64,000 nucleotides of DNA from Caenorhabditis remanei (taxonomy: Eukaryota > Nematoda > Chromadorea > Rhabditida > Rhabditidae), in the NCBI RefSeq assembly GCF_010183535.1, contig NC_071328.1, positions 3,224,001 to 3,288,000 on the forward strand. Direction: 5' to 3'. The notes under the pieces are model-generated. The model saw only the letters and a program-made list of their open reading frames with translations. It did no database searches and was not told where the DNA came from. The position numbers and the translations under genes were made by a program. This document shows positions 23,019 to 33,700 of this stretch, piece by piece; position 1 is the stretch's first letter; every line of letters begins with the position of its first letter.

Positions 23019-26000
23019 TCATGGTATCGCAGTAGACTCGAATCTTTCACTCTCCTCTTCACGGACTAGAAGTGGAGAGTCGATGACTGAAGACATTGAG
23101 GCAAGACTCTGAAACTGAACATTTTATAAAAAAAGTTAATTCTAAAAGAAATAAAAAAGTACCTGCGCATCGATGGACATAATCATATGGGTTCGGTCGG
23201 GTTGTTCGAGTTCTTGGATCACTTTTTTCGGGGAGCACGAGCAGTACCAACTGAAAATAAGGGTTATACGAACTGGGAGTTGTATCAATATGCTCATAAC
23301 CAAATGCAAAAAAGAATAGCACTCCGTGAGAATCGAACCCTGGATGCTAGATTACTGGTCAGACTCCTTACCAGGGACACCATGAGTGACGGCCGGAAGC
23401 GCGGTGGCGAGGGTTGTGATAACAGTCGGTGATTGCGTCGCCACCATCGATTCGCTGCCCTCTTATCACAACCCTCGCCGCCGCGCCGCCGGCCATCACT
23501 CATGGTGTACCTGGTAAGGAGTCGGGCCGGTAATCTAGCCATCCGGGGTTCGATTCCGACTAGGGCCTATTATTTTTTGCTTTTTGTAAGGAGCATCGTG
23601 GTGTGTTTTTTATTGAATTTAAGTGGTTTTGTAAGGGTTTTCTGAGAACTTCAAATTTTAAAAACTTCTTAAAACACCCTCAACCTACATACCTCAAAAA
23701 GCTCCTGATATTCGGAAACTCTCGAATTGGTCGCCATTTGATGATGCACGCCACAGTGAGTACCAAGATGAACGGGATTCTGGAAACACAGCGTAAGTGC
23801 GCTCTATAGGCAATCCTTAAAGGTTGTCAAAGGAGCGCATTTGCATCAATAATACAGCAACCTAGTGAGTTGCGCTCTATTGATAATCCGATAGAGCGCA
23901 CTTGCCAAAAATTGAAAAAAAAAACTTTGTGCAAAGGAAAAAACCCGTTATGAAAGGATTTTTTGCGTAAATTAAAAAAAAAACTTACGAGTAAACCATC
24001 AAAAACGATGACCATGAAACATCTGGCTTCGGCGAGGCGGACGTGTGAAATGACGAGGGTGGTCGTTGAAGATGCATTTTGTGTTCGAGTCTTTTCACAT
24101 CTGGAAAAAAATTTTTTTGAAAATTTTTTTTTTTTTTTTTGAACACAAAGAGAAAATAATTTCAATTTCAGACAAAGCGAGAGCTGAGAAATCTGAATCA
24201 TTCGACTAGAGAAATGCTTGAAAATTAATTTCCGGCACCGATTGACGTCTCGAAATGGGAAAAAAGGGGGGATGACGTGGATTGAAATGAGAATAGGCAC
24301 GTATCCCTTTTTTTTTGAAAGGATGAGATTAGGTAGATCAAAATGGAGCGAGGATTGGAAATCTAGATCACGTAAAGCCCAAGATGGACTAGTTTTTCAC
24401 TGTTTGGTTTTCTAGGTCATTTATATCGAAATTGCGAAAAATGGGTTAAAAACAGGATTTCTAGGCCACAGACACGTGGCCTTGAAACCCGATTTTTGTG
24501 AGAGGGACTAGTTTTCCAAACTTTTGGATTTCTAGGTCATCAAACTCAAAATTTTTACAAAAACGTAGGGCTTTTCGAGTTTTCCAATCGGGGGACTAGT
24601 TTTTCCCTTCTTGGTGTTCTAGGCCAGCACATCAATTTGGGGATTTGCAATAGACGACTAGTTTTCCGACTTTTGGTTTTCTAGGCCACCCAAAACTAGT
24701 CCCTCAAGTTTTTGGGGACTAGTTTTTTGACTATTTGGTTTTCTAGGCCGTCATACACAAAAACGTTAATTTTCCACCTAGAAACCGATGGGGGACTAGT
24801 TTCCGACTTTTTGGATTTGTAGGCCATCGAATTGAAAAACTAGTCCCTCACTTTTTTGATTTGAAAATCTTCCTTTCTTCAGATTTTTTTTGGTTTTTCT
24901 AGGTTACCAACTTCAAATTCTATACTTTTAGGCTCTGCGCGTCAAGATTGCAAAAAGGGGCGGAGCTTATCTGTCTACAGTAACCGCAAAACACCACATC
25001 CTACGACAAAATGCACAACTTTCGAAATTTTCAAAAAAAAAGACTCGCTTACTTCTAAACACCTTGGTGAACATTTAGAGACCTCTCAATTCGAAAAAAA
25101 TATTATTCAGACGGGAATAATGCAACACAAACTGAAACCTTATTATTTTCATTTCAGCAAAAAAAACACAAAATTTTCATATACACGCCTTTTTTCTCTC
25201 ATCTCAACCGGATATTAAAACGAATAAAACCGCAACGAACCGGAAATTGCAAACGGCAACACAAAAGAAGAGAATTTAATTGAGTTTTTCCCCCCGCTTC
25301 CTTATTTTTCTCAATAGAGAACCTTTAAAGACGTCAATGAGAAAATAAAATTTTTAAAAACAGGCGAGCAGTATCCACTGAAAATAGGTTTTCTATGACC
25401 TAGGCGCGTTTGGAGTTGTATCAACATGCTTAGAACAAAAAGCAAAAAAGAGTGGCACTCCGTGAGAATTGAACCCTGGATGCTAGATTACTGGTCAGAC
25501 TCCTTCCCAGGTACACCATTGGTGACGGCCGGCGGCGCTGCTGCGAGGGTTGTGATAAAAGTGAGGGGCTCCGACGCCGACACCAATTCGCTGCACTGTT
25601 ATCACTACCCCCGCCATCGCGCCGCCGGCCTTCGCTCATGGTGTACCTGGTAAGAAGTCTGGCCAATAATCTAGCATCCGGGGTTCGATTCCCACTATGG
25701 CCTATTATTTTTTGCTGTTTGTAACAAGCATCGTGGTGTGTTTTATATTGTATTAGGGTGATTTTATAAGGGGTTTTAAAGAATTTCAGTGAAAAAATTA
25801 GATTATTCAAAAAAGGTGACTGCCATTTAAAAAAAGAAGAAAAGGGGGATTAGAAAAATATACGAAAAGATGGAGATGGCGGCGGTGTTAATAGGATTAA
25901 AGGTAAAAAAAGAAAGAGAGAGAGAGTGGAGGGGGGAAAATGTCTAAAAAAATTCTTTTTTCAACAAAAAAAACACATTTTGCAGGGTCTACTGCCTTTG

Positions 26001-27185
26001 AGGGATTAACTCCCTGAAAAAAATCGACGGTGGCCGAACTTTTACGTTTGGTGGCCTAGAAAACCAAATAGTAAAAAACTAGTCTTCGAAAAAATTTGGC
26101 GAAAGTTCAAAATTTTGAACTCAAAACTTGAGGGACTAGTTTTTCGTCTTGGTGGCCTAGAAAACCAAAAGTTGGGGAAAAGTTTTTGATGGCCTAACTT
26201 ACCCGAAAATCCTAGGCCACGTGTCGTATCTCTTTTTCCCACATTTTACTAATGTGAGATACACTTTTCGAGTTTCAAGTGTGACTTAGCAAATGCGCTC
26301 TATCGCCACACTCAAAAACGCGCACAGTTTCAAATTTAGGATTTTCTAGTAGAAGAAATCTAGATCTCTATTTTTGTAGTTGATAACTTTTTGATAGCTC
26401 TTCACGCTTTTGAGATATGCGCCTTTAAAGATACCGTAACCCAGAGAACTATGGAGCGAGAAGCTATCTTTAAAGGCGCATATCTCAAAAGTGGGCGGAG
26501 CTACAGGAAAATGGTCAACTACAAAAATGGAGCTATAGTTTTAATCTACATAATCATACTAGATTTGAAAATTTTGATCTAGAATTCGTAAAGTTACAAA
26601 GTCTCAAGTTTGGTCAGTTTTCAGCCAAAAATCAAAAAAAGTTATATTTTTTGAAGTGTCTTATCTCAAAAGTGGGCGGAGCTACTAGAAAACGGTCAAC
26701 AACAAAAATAGAGCTCTAGTTTTGATCTACACATTGCTACAAAAATTAGACGACTGGGACCAGAACTGAAATCATGACGACGTCTCAAAGTTGGTAAATT
26801 TTCAATTTTCAGCCAAAATCTAAATCTTCGTTATTTTTTCGAGCTTCATATCTAGAAACCTAGAATAGCTATCAAAAAACTGTCAACTACAAAAATAAAG
26901 CTCTAGTTTTGATCTACAAAACTATACTAAATTGAGAAAGCTCCGGTGCCAAACTGGCTCATTTTTCAGCAATTTCAGCACATTACCCCCACTAATACAT
27001 AAAAATAGACATCAAAAAGCAATAAGAGCGGGGGGAGGACTAAAAAACAAAAGAAGTGCTCTCTTCACAAGGAGAGGCTCTCCAACAGGGAGGGCAATGA
27101 TAAATGCATGTCACCCCCTTCTTCCCTACTCACGTCTTCTAAATGTGTCATCCGGAGGACGACGACGCCAAGAAAGGCGACACAT
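23019..27185 (-). CDS. Small single-pass membrane protein, unrecognised
   Basis: Exons 27185-27134, 24100-23989, 23779-23693, 23250-23163, 23114-23019; 435 nt, 144 residues. Donors are GTGAGT, GTAAGT, GTATGT and GTACTT, and all five phases join to a TGA. The N-terminus is basic and Pro-rich (SWRRRPPDD). One hydrophobic segment at about residues 47-69 (SFLMVYSIPFILVLTVACII) is followed at once by basic residues (KWRPIR), a Cys-rich stretch (WYCSCSPKK) and an acidic Ser-rich tail (PLLVREEESERFE). No family is recognised. Without a signal peptide and with basic residues on both sides of the membrane segment, topology is open. Its 3' end faces the furrowed-like gene tail to tail, 183 bp apart. 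Introns 1 and 3 each carry a tRNA-like palindrome. A different start upstream of 27185 cannot be excluded, and the last donor (GTACTT) is weak. Confidence 0.6.
23300..23590. mobile_element. Divergent tRNA-like palindrome, copy 4
   Basis: Left (minus): CATGGTGTCCCTGGTAAGGA and GGGTTCGATTCTC. Right (plus): CATGGTGTACCTGGTAAGGA and GGGTTCGATTCCG. It ends in TATTATTTTTTGCTTTTTG. Intron 3 of the small membrane-protein gene. Confidence 0.7.
24350..24880. repeat. GGGGACTAGTTTTT / TTTCTAGGCCA repeat cluster
   Basis: GGACTAGTTTTYC followed by TTTGGTTTTCTAGGCCA recurs about every 60-100 bp. Similar clusters are at 26030-26220 and 28140-28900. No gene is seen here; it is intron 1 of the small membrane-protein gene. 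Confidence 0.65.
25430..25735. mobile_element. Divergent tRNA-like palindrome, copy 5
   Basis: Left (minus): CAATGGTGTACCTGGGAAGG and GGGTTCAATTCTC. Right (plus): CATGGTGTACCTGGTAAGAA and GGGTTCGATTCCC. The right flank GCATCGTGGTGTGTTTTA matches copy 4. Intron 1 of the small membrane-protein gene. Confidence 0.7.
26340..26930. mobile_element. GTTGATAACTTTTTGATAGCT family, degenerate copy 5
   Basis: 26365-26560 is a short palindrome with GCGCCTTTAAAGATA and AAAGGCGCATATCTCAAAAG. 26640-26930 adds two more half units (TTATCTCAAAAGTGGGCGGA). Intron 1 of the small membrane-protein gene. Confidence 0.55.
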
Positions 27186-27713
27186 CTCGGGGTGAAGAAG
27201 AAAAAAAAGAAAAGAAGAAAGAGCTATGCGAGATAGTGTGTAGAAACAAGAGACGTAGAGACAAGAAGCAATTAGAGCAAAAGGGGCGTGGACCCTCTTC
27301 CGGTTCAGATTTGGTGTCGCGAGACGCAAAAAAAAGAAGGAGACGTCAATTTCATCTGGAGAATAGGGAGAATAGGGGGAAGTGTAATGAAAAAGAAATG
27401 GGCTATTTTCATTCTGGGGAAGATCTTCATATATGGGAGCGAATATATATAATGTGGGCGGAACAATTTTCAGTCAAAAAAATATATAGAGAAATTTTGG
27501 ATACACATTTTCAGGGGGGAGAAAACTAGCCGATTGCATACAAATGATAATTGAAGCAAGTGCGCTCTATCGATAGAATTAGAGCACGTTTGCATTGGGA
27601 AGGGGGTAAGAATAACTGGGAAAAAAAACATAATTATAAAACGAACATTTTTGGGGGAAAATATACGCGCGGGAAGGGGGACAAAAATAAATATTTAAAA
27701 TAAAATAAAAGAA
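27186..27713. other. Spacer upstream of the small membrane-protein gene
   Basis: This 528-bp stretch separates the stop of the RING-finger gene (27714) from the start of the small gene on the same strand. It is purine-rich on the plus strand near 27190-27370 and has an inverted GTGCGCTCTATCGATAGA at 27560. No gene is seen. Confidence 0.5.
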
Positions 27714-30700
27714 TTATTCGAGCCTCGGATACTCATTCGGATCCTTCAATGCCCGGGAACACGCCGGACATATCGAATTGATCTTGAGCCATTTGCTGAT
27801 GCAGTGGTAGTGGTACTCGTTGGAACACGTGTCACAACGGATTGTCTCATCATTCTGCTCCATTTCTTCGTGGCAGATGAGACAACCGTCGTCCTCCTCC
27901 GAGACCTGGAATAAGACGAATTTCGTGATGGGAATGGGAAATTGTTCTGTCAAAAGCGGGGGCAAAATTTCGAAAATTTGAGTATATTTTCTAGAAAATG
28001 TGGAGTTCCACGCGAAAATGTGTAAAAAAATGCGCGGTATTCGCTTTTGGAACTCTGAGCGCTTGAAAATCGATTTACGGGGTAAATTTACGAGGTAATC
28101 GATTTACGGAGTAACAGTTCGGAAATCGAATACCGCCGACATTGATTGATTCTGATCGGTGGCTTAGAAATTCAAATTCAAAAAAATTCGAAAACCTGGC
28201 CTAACTTACCAATATATGGATTTCTAGGCCATCCCATCTTTTCTCGTTTTTATGACACTTTTTGTTGAATAAGTGCCAGAAAACTGCGGAATTTCGAAAT
28301 ATTCTTGCAAAAAGCGGTGACCTAGAATCCAAAACACCTAATAGTTAGGCTATTACAAATAAAACTGGGGCCTAATTTTCCAAAATTTGGATTTCTAGGC
28401 CATCGTTTTCTCGCGCTTTTCGTCTGAAATTATGTGAAAAAGTAACTGAAAACTGCTGGCCTAGAATCCCATGAGCTGAAAAATAAGGCTTTTACTGATA
28501 AAAACGAGACTTTTTGTCGATTTTGAGTGGAAAAGTCAAAATTTGGATTTCTAGGCCACCAAGGCGAAAAACTAGTCCCCCGCTTTTTTCAAGCTTAAGA
28601 GGTTGAAAACGCTTTGAAACTGAACATTTTAAAATGGTGGTCTTTTTTGTTTTTCTAGGCCACCAGAGTAAAAACTAGTCCCTCAAGTTTTTGAGTTCAA
28701 AATTTTAAATGTTCAGCCAAATGTTTTCGGGGACTAGTTGTTCACTATGTGGTTTTCTAGGCCACCGAATTCAAATTTGCGAAGATTTTCTTGACAAAAA
28801 ACGCAAGAAAAACCGGTGTTTTTTAGGCCACCTGTTAAAAACACCTTTAATCGGTGGCCTAAAAACCCAAATTCACGGAAACTTAGGCCATTTTTCAAAT
28901 TTTCAGTCAAGAACAAGATATAATACACAAAAAGCCGCAAAACCGGATGTCTATTGGGGCGCGTTTGCACACGACTTGGCAGATTGCCAATTGAGTCGCC
29001 GCTCAGCCAAATCGCGCTTTATAACGTGGGCAAACGATAGGGAGTCAAATTTTTCCTTTTTTTGTTGCTTTTTTTCGATTTTTGCGAAATTTCGTCAGAG
29101 CGCCGATGTAAGGACTTTCTACAGTGTACTCACCACCACCACCTCTTTCGGCTCCTCCTTTTCCACCTCCAACATCTCCTCTCCACTATACTCGAACATC
29201 TTCTCCATGACCCGATCCGAGAATGGCATCGGAATGTCTGGCAGCTCGTGGAGTCCACTGGTGACGTTGAGACTCAACAATTCCAGATTCTCTTTTATCG
29301 AGTCCTCAATGGAATCCAGTGCTTTCTCGTACTCTTTGAGTTGCTTCTCGGCCGTTTTTCTCTCTTTATGATTCGCTTTTGTCGTATTATACCATTCGAC
29401 AAGGTTTCGAGCGAATGCACGCAATTCGACAGCGTTGAATTCAGCAGAATACTTCTGGAGCACTTTCAGCTTTCGACGAGCTTCTGGAGACAAATCGACT
29501 GTTGATGGGGGTGGAGTGAATGAAGACGATTCTGGAACTGAAATGAATTCTTCTTCGATTTCTGGCTCCGGATCCGGTGTGGCGAGAATCGATGGGCGGT
29601 CCATAGAGTCATCACGTGCGGCGGCGAGTCTAGACGAGATTTCAGTCATTTGTCGTTGAATTTCAGCTCGAGACGAGTGTTCGTGGTGACGAGTGGCCAA
29701 TTCGAGACAGTCGGCGGATAGACGAGTGTTCGCTTCCTTGAGACGAGCGATTTCAGCCAAGTAGGATCTGGAAATGATAAAAAAGTTATAGATTTTGGTG
29801 ATTATGTGTCCAAAAATTGCTAAAAATCGCAGAAATCGAGTTGGTGGCCTAACTTTTGCATTTTCGCGGCCGCGATAAGCAAAAAATCGTCGTGGTGGTT
29901 TCGTTATACTACAGTTAACTTCTATTACCTGATTCACTGCGAAATCCTTCGAAAAACTAACGGGAAACCCCAAAAATTGTGGATATTGAAATGATGGCCT
30001 AACTTTCGCAATTCCACGGCCACCAGACAGTCGAGATCATTTGAAATGAAGCAACGACGGCTGGTGTCTTTATAACACTGTTTTCAAGGTGAATTTCTTT
30101 ATAAAATAGGTTAAAAACGCACAAAATCGCTGAATTTATGGTGGTGGCCTAACTTTCGCACTCCCCAGCCTGCGATAAGAAAAAATCGGCAGAAAATCAG
30201 AAATTTTGAAAAACTGGTTCCGTTATACTACAGGTTATTTCTATTACCTAATTCACAGCGAAAGACTACAAAAAACTAACGGAAAACACCAAAAGTTGTA
30301 GAGATTGAGGTGGTGGCCTAACTTTCGCATTTTCAAGGCCACCAAAGAACTGATGATTTTCAAAGTGAATCGTGTCTTTATAACACTGTTATCACGGTAA
30401 TTTTTGTCTAAAATAGGTTAAAAAGGCTGAAAATCGCTGAAGTTATGGTGGTGGCCTAACTTTTGCATTTTCCCGGCCCTAAGTCAGAAAAACCGAAATT
30501 TGAAGACTTTGAATGCCATTGTTTTACGGGTTATTTCAATTCCAATTTCTATGCAAAAAAGATAGGACAATCTTTTGAAAAGGCGGAAATAATCGTGGTG
30601 GCCTAACTTTCGCACTTCCACAGCCCCCAGACAGTCGAGATTTTTCAAAATCAAAAAATCAAAACAGCAACAACTGTTGGTGGGTTTGTAATACTGTTTT

Positions 30701-33700
30701 TAAGTGATTTTATTGCAAAAATAGGCCAAAAATCGATAATCTCATGTCCGCGGCCTAACTTTTGCATTCTCTCGGCCGCGATGAAACCTAGTAGTCAGAA
30801 AATCAGAAATTTCAAAGATTGAAGATGCCATTATATTACAGGTTATTTCAATTCCAATTTCTATGCAAAAAAGAGTGGAAAATCCGTTGAAAAGACGAAA
30901 ATAATCGTGGTGGCCTAACTTTTGTATTTTCTAGGCCACCAAAGAACCGATACGTTTCAAAATGAATCCGATACTATTCGGATTTTCGTAGTAGTGTTGT
31001 AACGGTGATTTTCGGTCGAAAAATTGGCCAAAAACGCTAGAAATGGCCTAACTTTCGCAATTCCCCCGGCCACCAATCGCTCACCTTTTCTCCTCAGCAA
31101 ACTCCTCCTTGAACTCTTTCATTCGTCTCTTCATTCGTGCTCTCTCCTCCTTCATCTCCTCTCTCAACATCGCTTCTCTATTCTCTTTTAACTCTTTTAT
31201 TCTCTCCTTGAGTCCATCAATTCGACTATTCGATGCGACCTGCACTTCATACGCCTCAAAACGAGAGATCGTCTCCATTCGAGTCTTCAACTCTCCGAAT
31301 TCTTTCAGATGCTCCTCACGTGTTCTCTCGAGAAGTAGTCGTGCCTCTTCAGCTGCTACTCTCAACTCCATCGTCTCTTTCCATGTCTGTTCACGTGATT
31401 CCGTCATCGCCTTTTCGAGAATGAATGCGAAATAGTGGAGATTCATCTTTTTGAACGCATCGATCAGGAATTGATGCCTGAACCTGACCAATTTTGGGTT
31501 AGTGGTTTGGCGGGTGGGATGCATTTTTGAATTTGGATTTCTAGGCCATGAGAGGTGGCCTAGTTACCCAAACACAACGGCCTAACTTTCGAGATTAGTA
31601 ATTCTCGGTCATCGGTTTTGAAAGGCTAAAAAACCTCGGTGGCCTAGAAATCCTAATCAAAACAGTTAGGCCACCAAACTCTTCAAAATTCGACTAAAAG
31701 GGGATGTTGATTTCTAGGCCATAAACCGTAGCTGGTGGCCTAGAATCTCAAATTTGAAAAAGTTCGGCCATCACTGTTGAATTGCAACGCTTTTGGTGTA
31801 AAAGCTTCGAAAAATGAGTTTAATGGCCTAACTTCGATGGCCTAACTTTACAAATTCAGGATTTCTAGACCACCGCCTAAATATTCTCTAAGGAGGCCTA
31901 GAAACCCCCAAATTTCGAAAGTTAGGTCATCACTGATTGCTCTGTAAAAGTTCTTAAAACAGGTTTGATGGCCTAACTTTCCGAATTTAGGATTCTCTAG
32001 GCCATCCTTGATTTTTCAGCGATTATAGTTGGTTTTAGAGTTTTTTTTAGGTAGAAAACATGGAAAATTAGAGTTTTTCGGTCAAAAATCGGTTGTCTAG
32101 TCGAAAAATCAGCGTTTTTGCTCCAAAAAACATAACAATTTTGGTAAGAAACGCTGATTTTTCCACTACAAATCCGATTATTGACCAAAAAATGCAATTT
32201 TTTTCAAATTTCAACCTAAGCTCCGACCAAAAAACGTTAAAACTAACGAAAATCGCTGAAAAAAGCTAAAAAACACTTAAAAACACGATTTTTAGCTCGA
32301 AAACCGCGAAAACTTCGGAAAAGCTGAGCTCCGCCTCCAAAAACTATAAAAATCGAGGGAAACCCCTCAAAACCTCATTTCAAACTTGAAAAATTACTCA
32401 AACCTCCTAAAATTAGGCTCCACCCACTTTTAAGCTTCTTTTCAGGCTCCGCCCACTGTTAAGGTTCTTTTTATGCTCCGCCCACTTTTAAGGTTCTTTT
32501 TATGCTCCGTCCACTTTAAAGGTTCCTTTTTATGCCCCGCCCACTTTTAAGGTTCTTTTTATGCTCCGCCCACTTTTAAGGTTCCTTTTTATGCTCCGCC
32601 CATTTTTATGCTCCTCCCTCCCCGTCATTTCCTCACATTTCACGAGCATTATCCGACTCGATGAACTCGGCAAAAGTGACGTTATCCCTTTTGAGCTGTC
32701 GAATCACTAAACGCTCCAAATCCCACATCTGTTCCGTCTCCAAATGATCCGTCTGGGTCGATTCGTTCGTCTGATTCTCCAAAGGAGGCGGGGCGTCCGG
32801 TGCGATCAAATCGATGCCGGTGGCGAATGAGACGGCCTTCTTCTTCTCCTCTTTACCACTGATTTCGTCAGTTTTGATGATGGAACTTGTGAGAGATGAC
32901 GGCGGAGATGAAGTGACAATCCAATCCACTGGTTTTCCATCACATTCTGTCTCGTAGTCGTCGTCATATGTGAATTTTCGCAAATAGATTGTTCCCATTC
33001 GTATTTCAATTCGAAGGAATGGACGATAGGCATCGTAGAACTCTTGGAATTTCGTACGATCTTTGATGATCTGGAATAAATGAATCAATTTGTATGGAAA
33101 TTCAAATTTCAGATTCTGATACTTCTGAAAATTCTAAGAAACTTTTATTATTGATCCATATGCTAAAAATCGCGTTCCCCTGACTCAAAATAAGCTTTGG
33201 TGGAAGAGTTTTTCTGCGCGACCGTATTCATCGTTTTCTCACTTTTTTCAACAAACTTCAGTGTTTTTTTTCGATTTATATCTCAAAAAAGGAAAAACTG
33301 CGAAAGCTTTTGGAAAAATAAGAGAAAATCTGAAATTTCAAATTTTCTGATTTCATTATATATCTTTCAATTTGTAAAAACATGAAAAAAACTGAAAAAA
33401 AAAACCATCTGAAAATCGCTGAAATTGTGAAAATCTGTAATTACAGCCGAAAAATACGCTCCTCACAATCATTTTCAGTTATTATGAAAATTTACAGATT
33501 TGAAGCAATCTAAATGGGCGTGGCTCATTTTCTAGTAAAATGTTAATTCAACCTATTTAAAATAGGGCTCCGCCCACAAAACTTATGAATATTTCTCATC
33601 AAATTGAAGCTTTAGAAAGTGGGCGTGGCTTATTTTCAAGTGAAATGTCAATTCAGGCGGTTTAAAATAGGCTCCGCCCATAAAACGTATGAATTCGTTG

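Noticed and set aside
23693..24100. An alternative frame over exons 2-3 of the small gene (TTTLVISHVRLAEARC, then HLGTHCGVHHQMATNSR) that looks like the H-loop end of an ABC transporter
   Set aside because: No Walker A, signature or Walker B exon exists upstream, and the frame does not continue as well into the later exons. The frame used here joins five exons in phase with a TM segment and a stop.
31478..32636. A gene end at the in-frame TGA right after exon 8 of the RING-finger gene (32636)
   Set aside because: The sequence AT|GTGAGG is a good donor, and the next coiled-coil exon joins in phase, as at 41292 where the same AT|GTGAGT pattern occurs.
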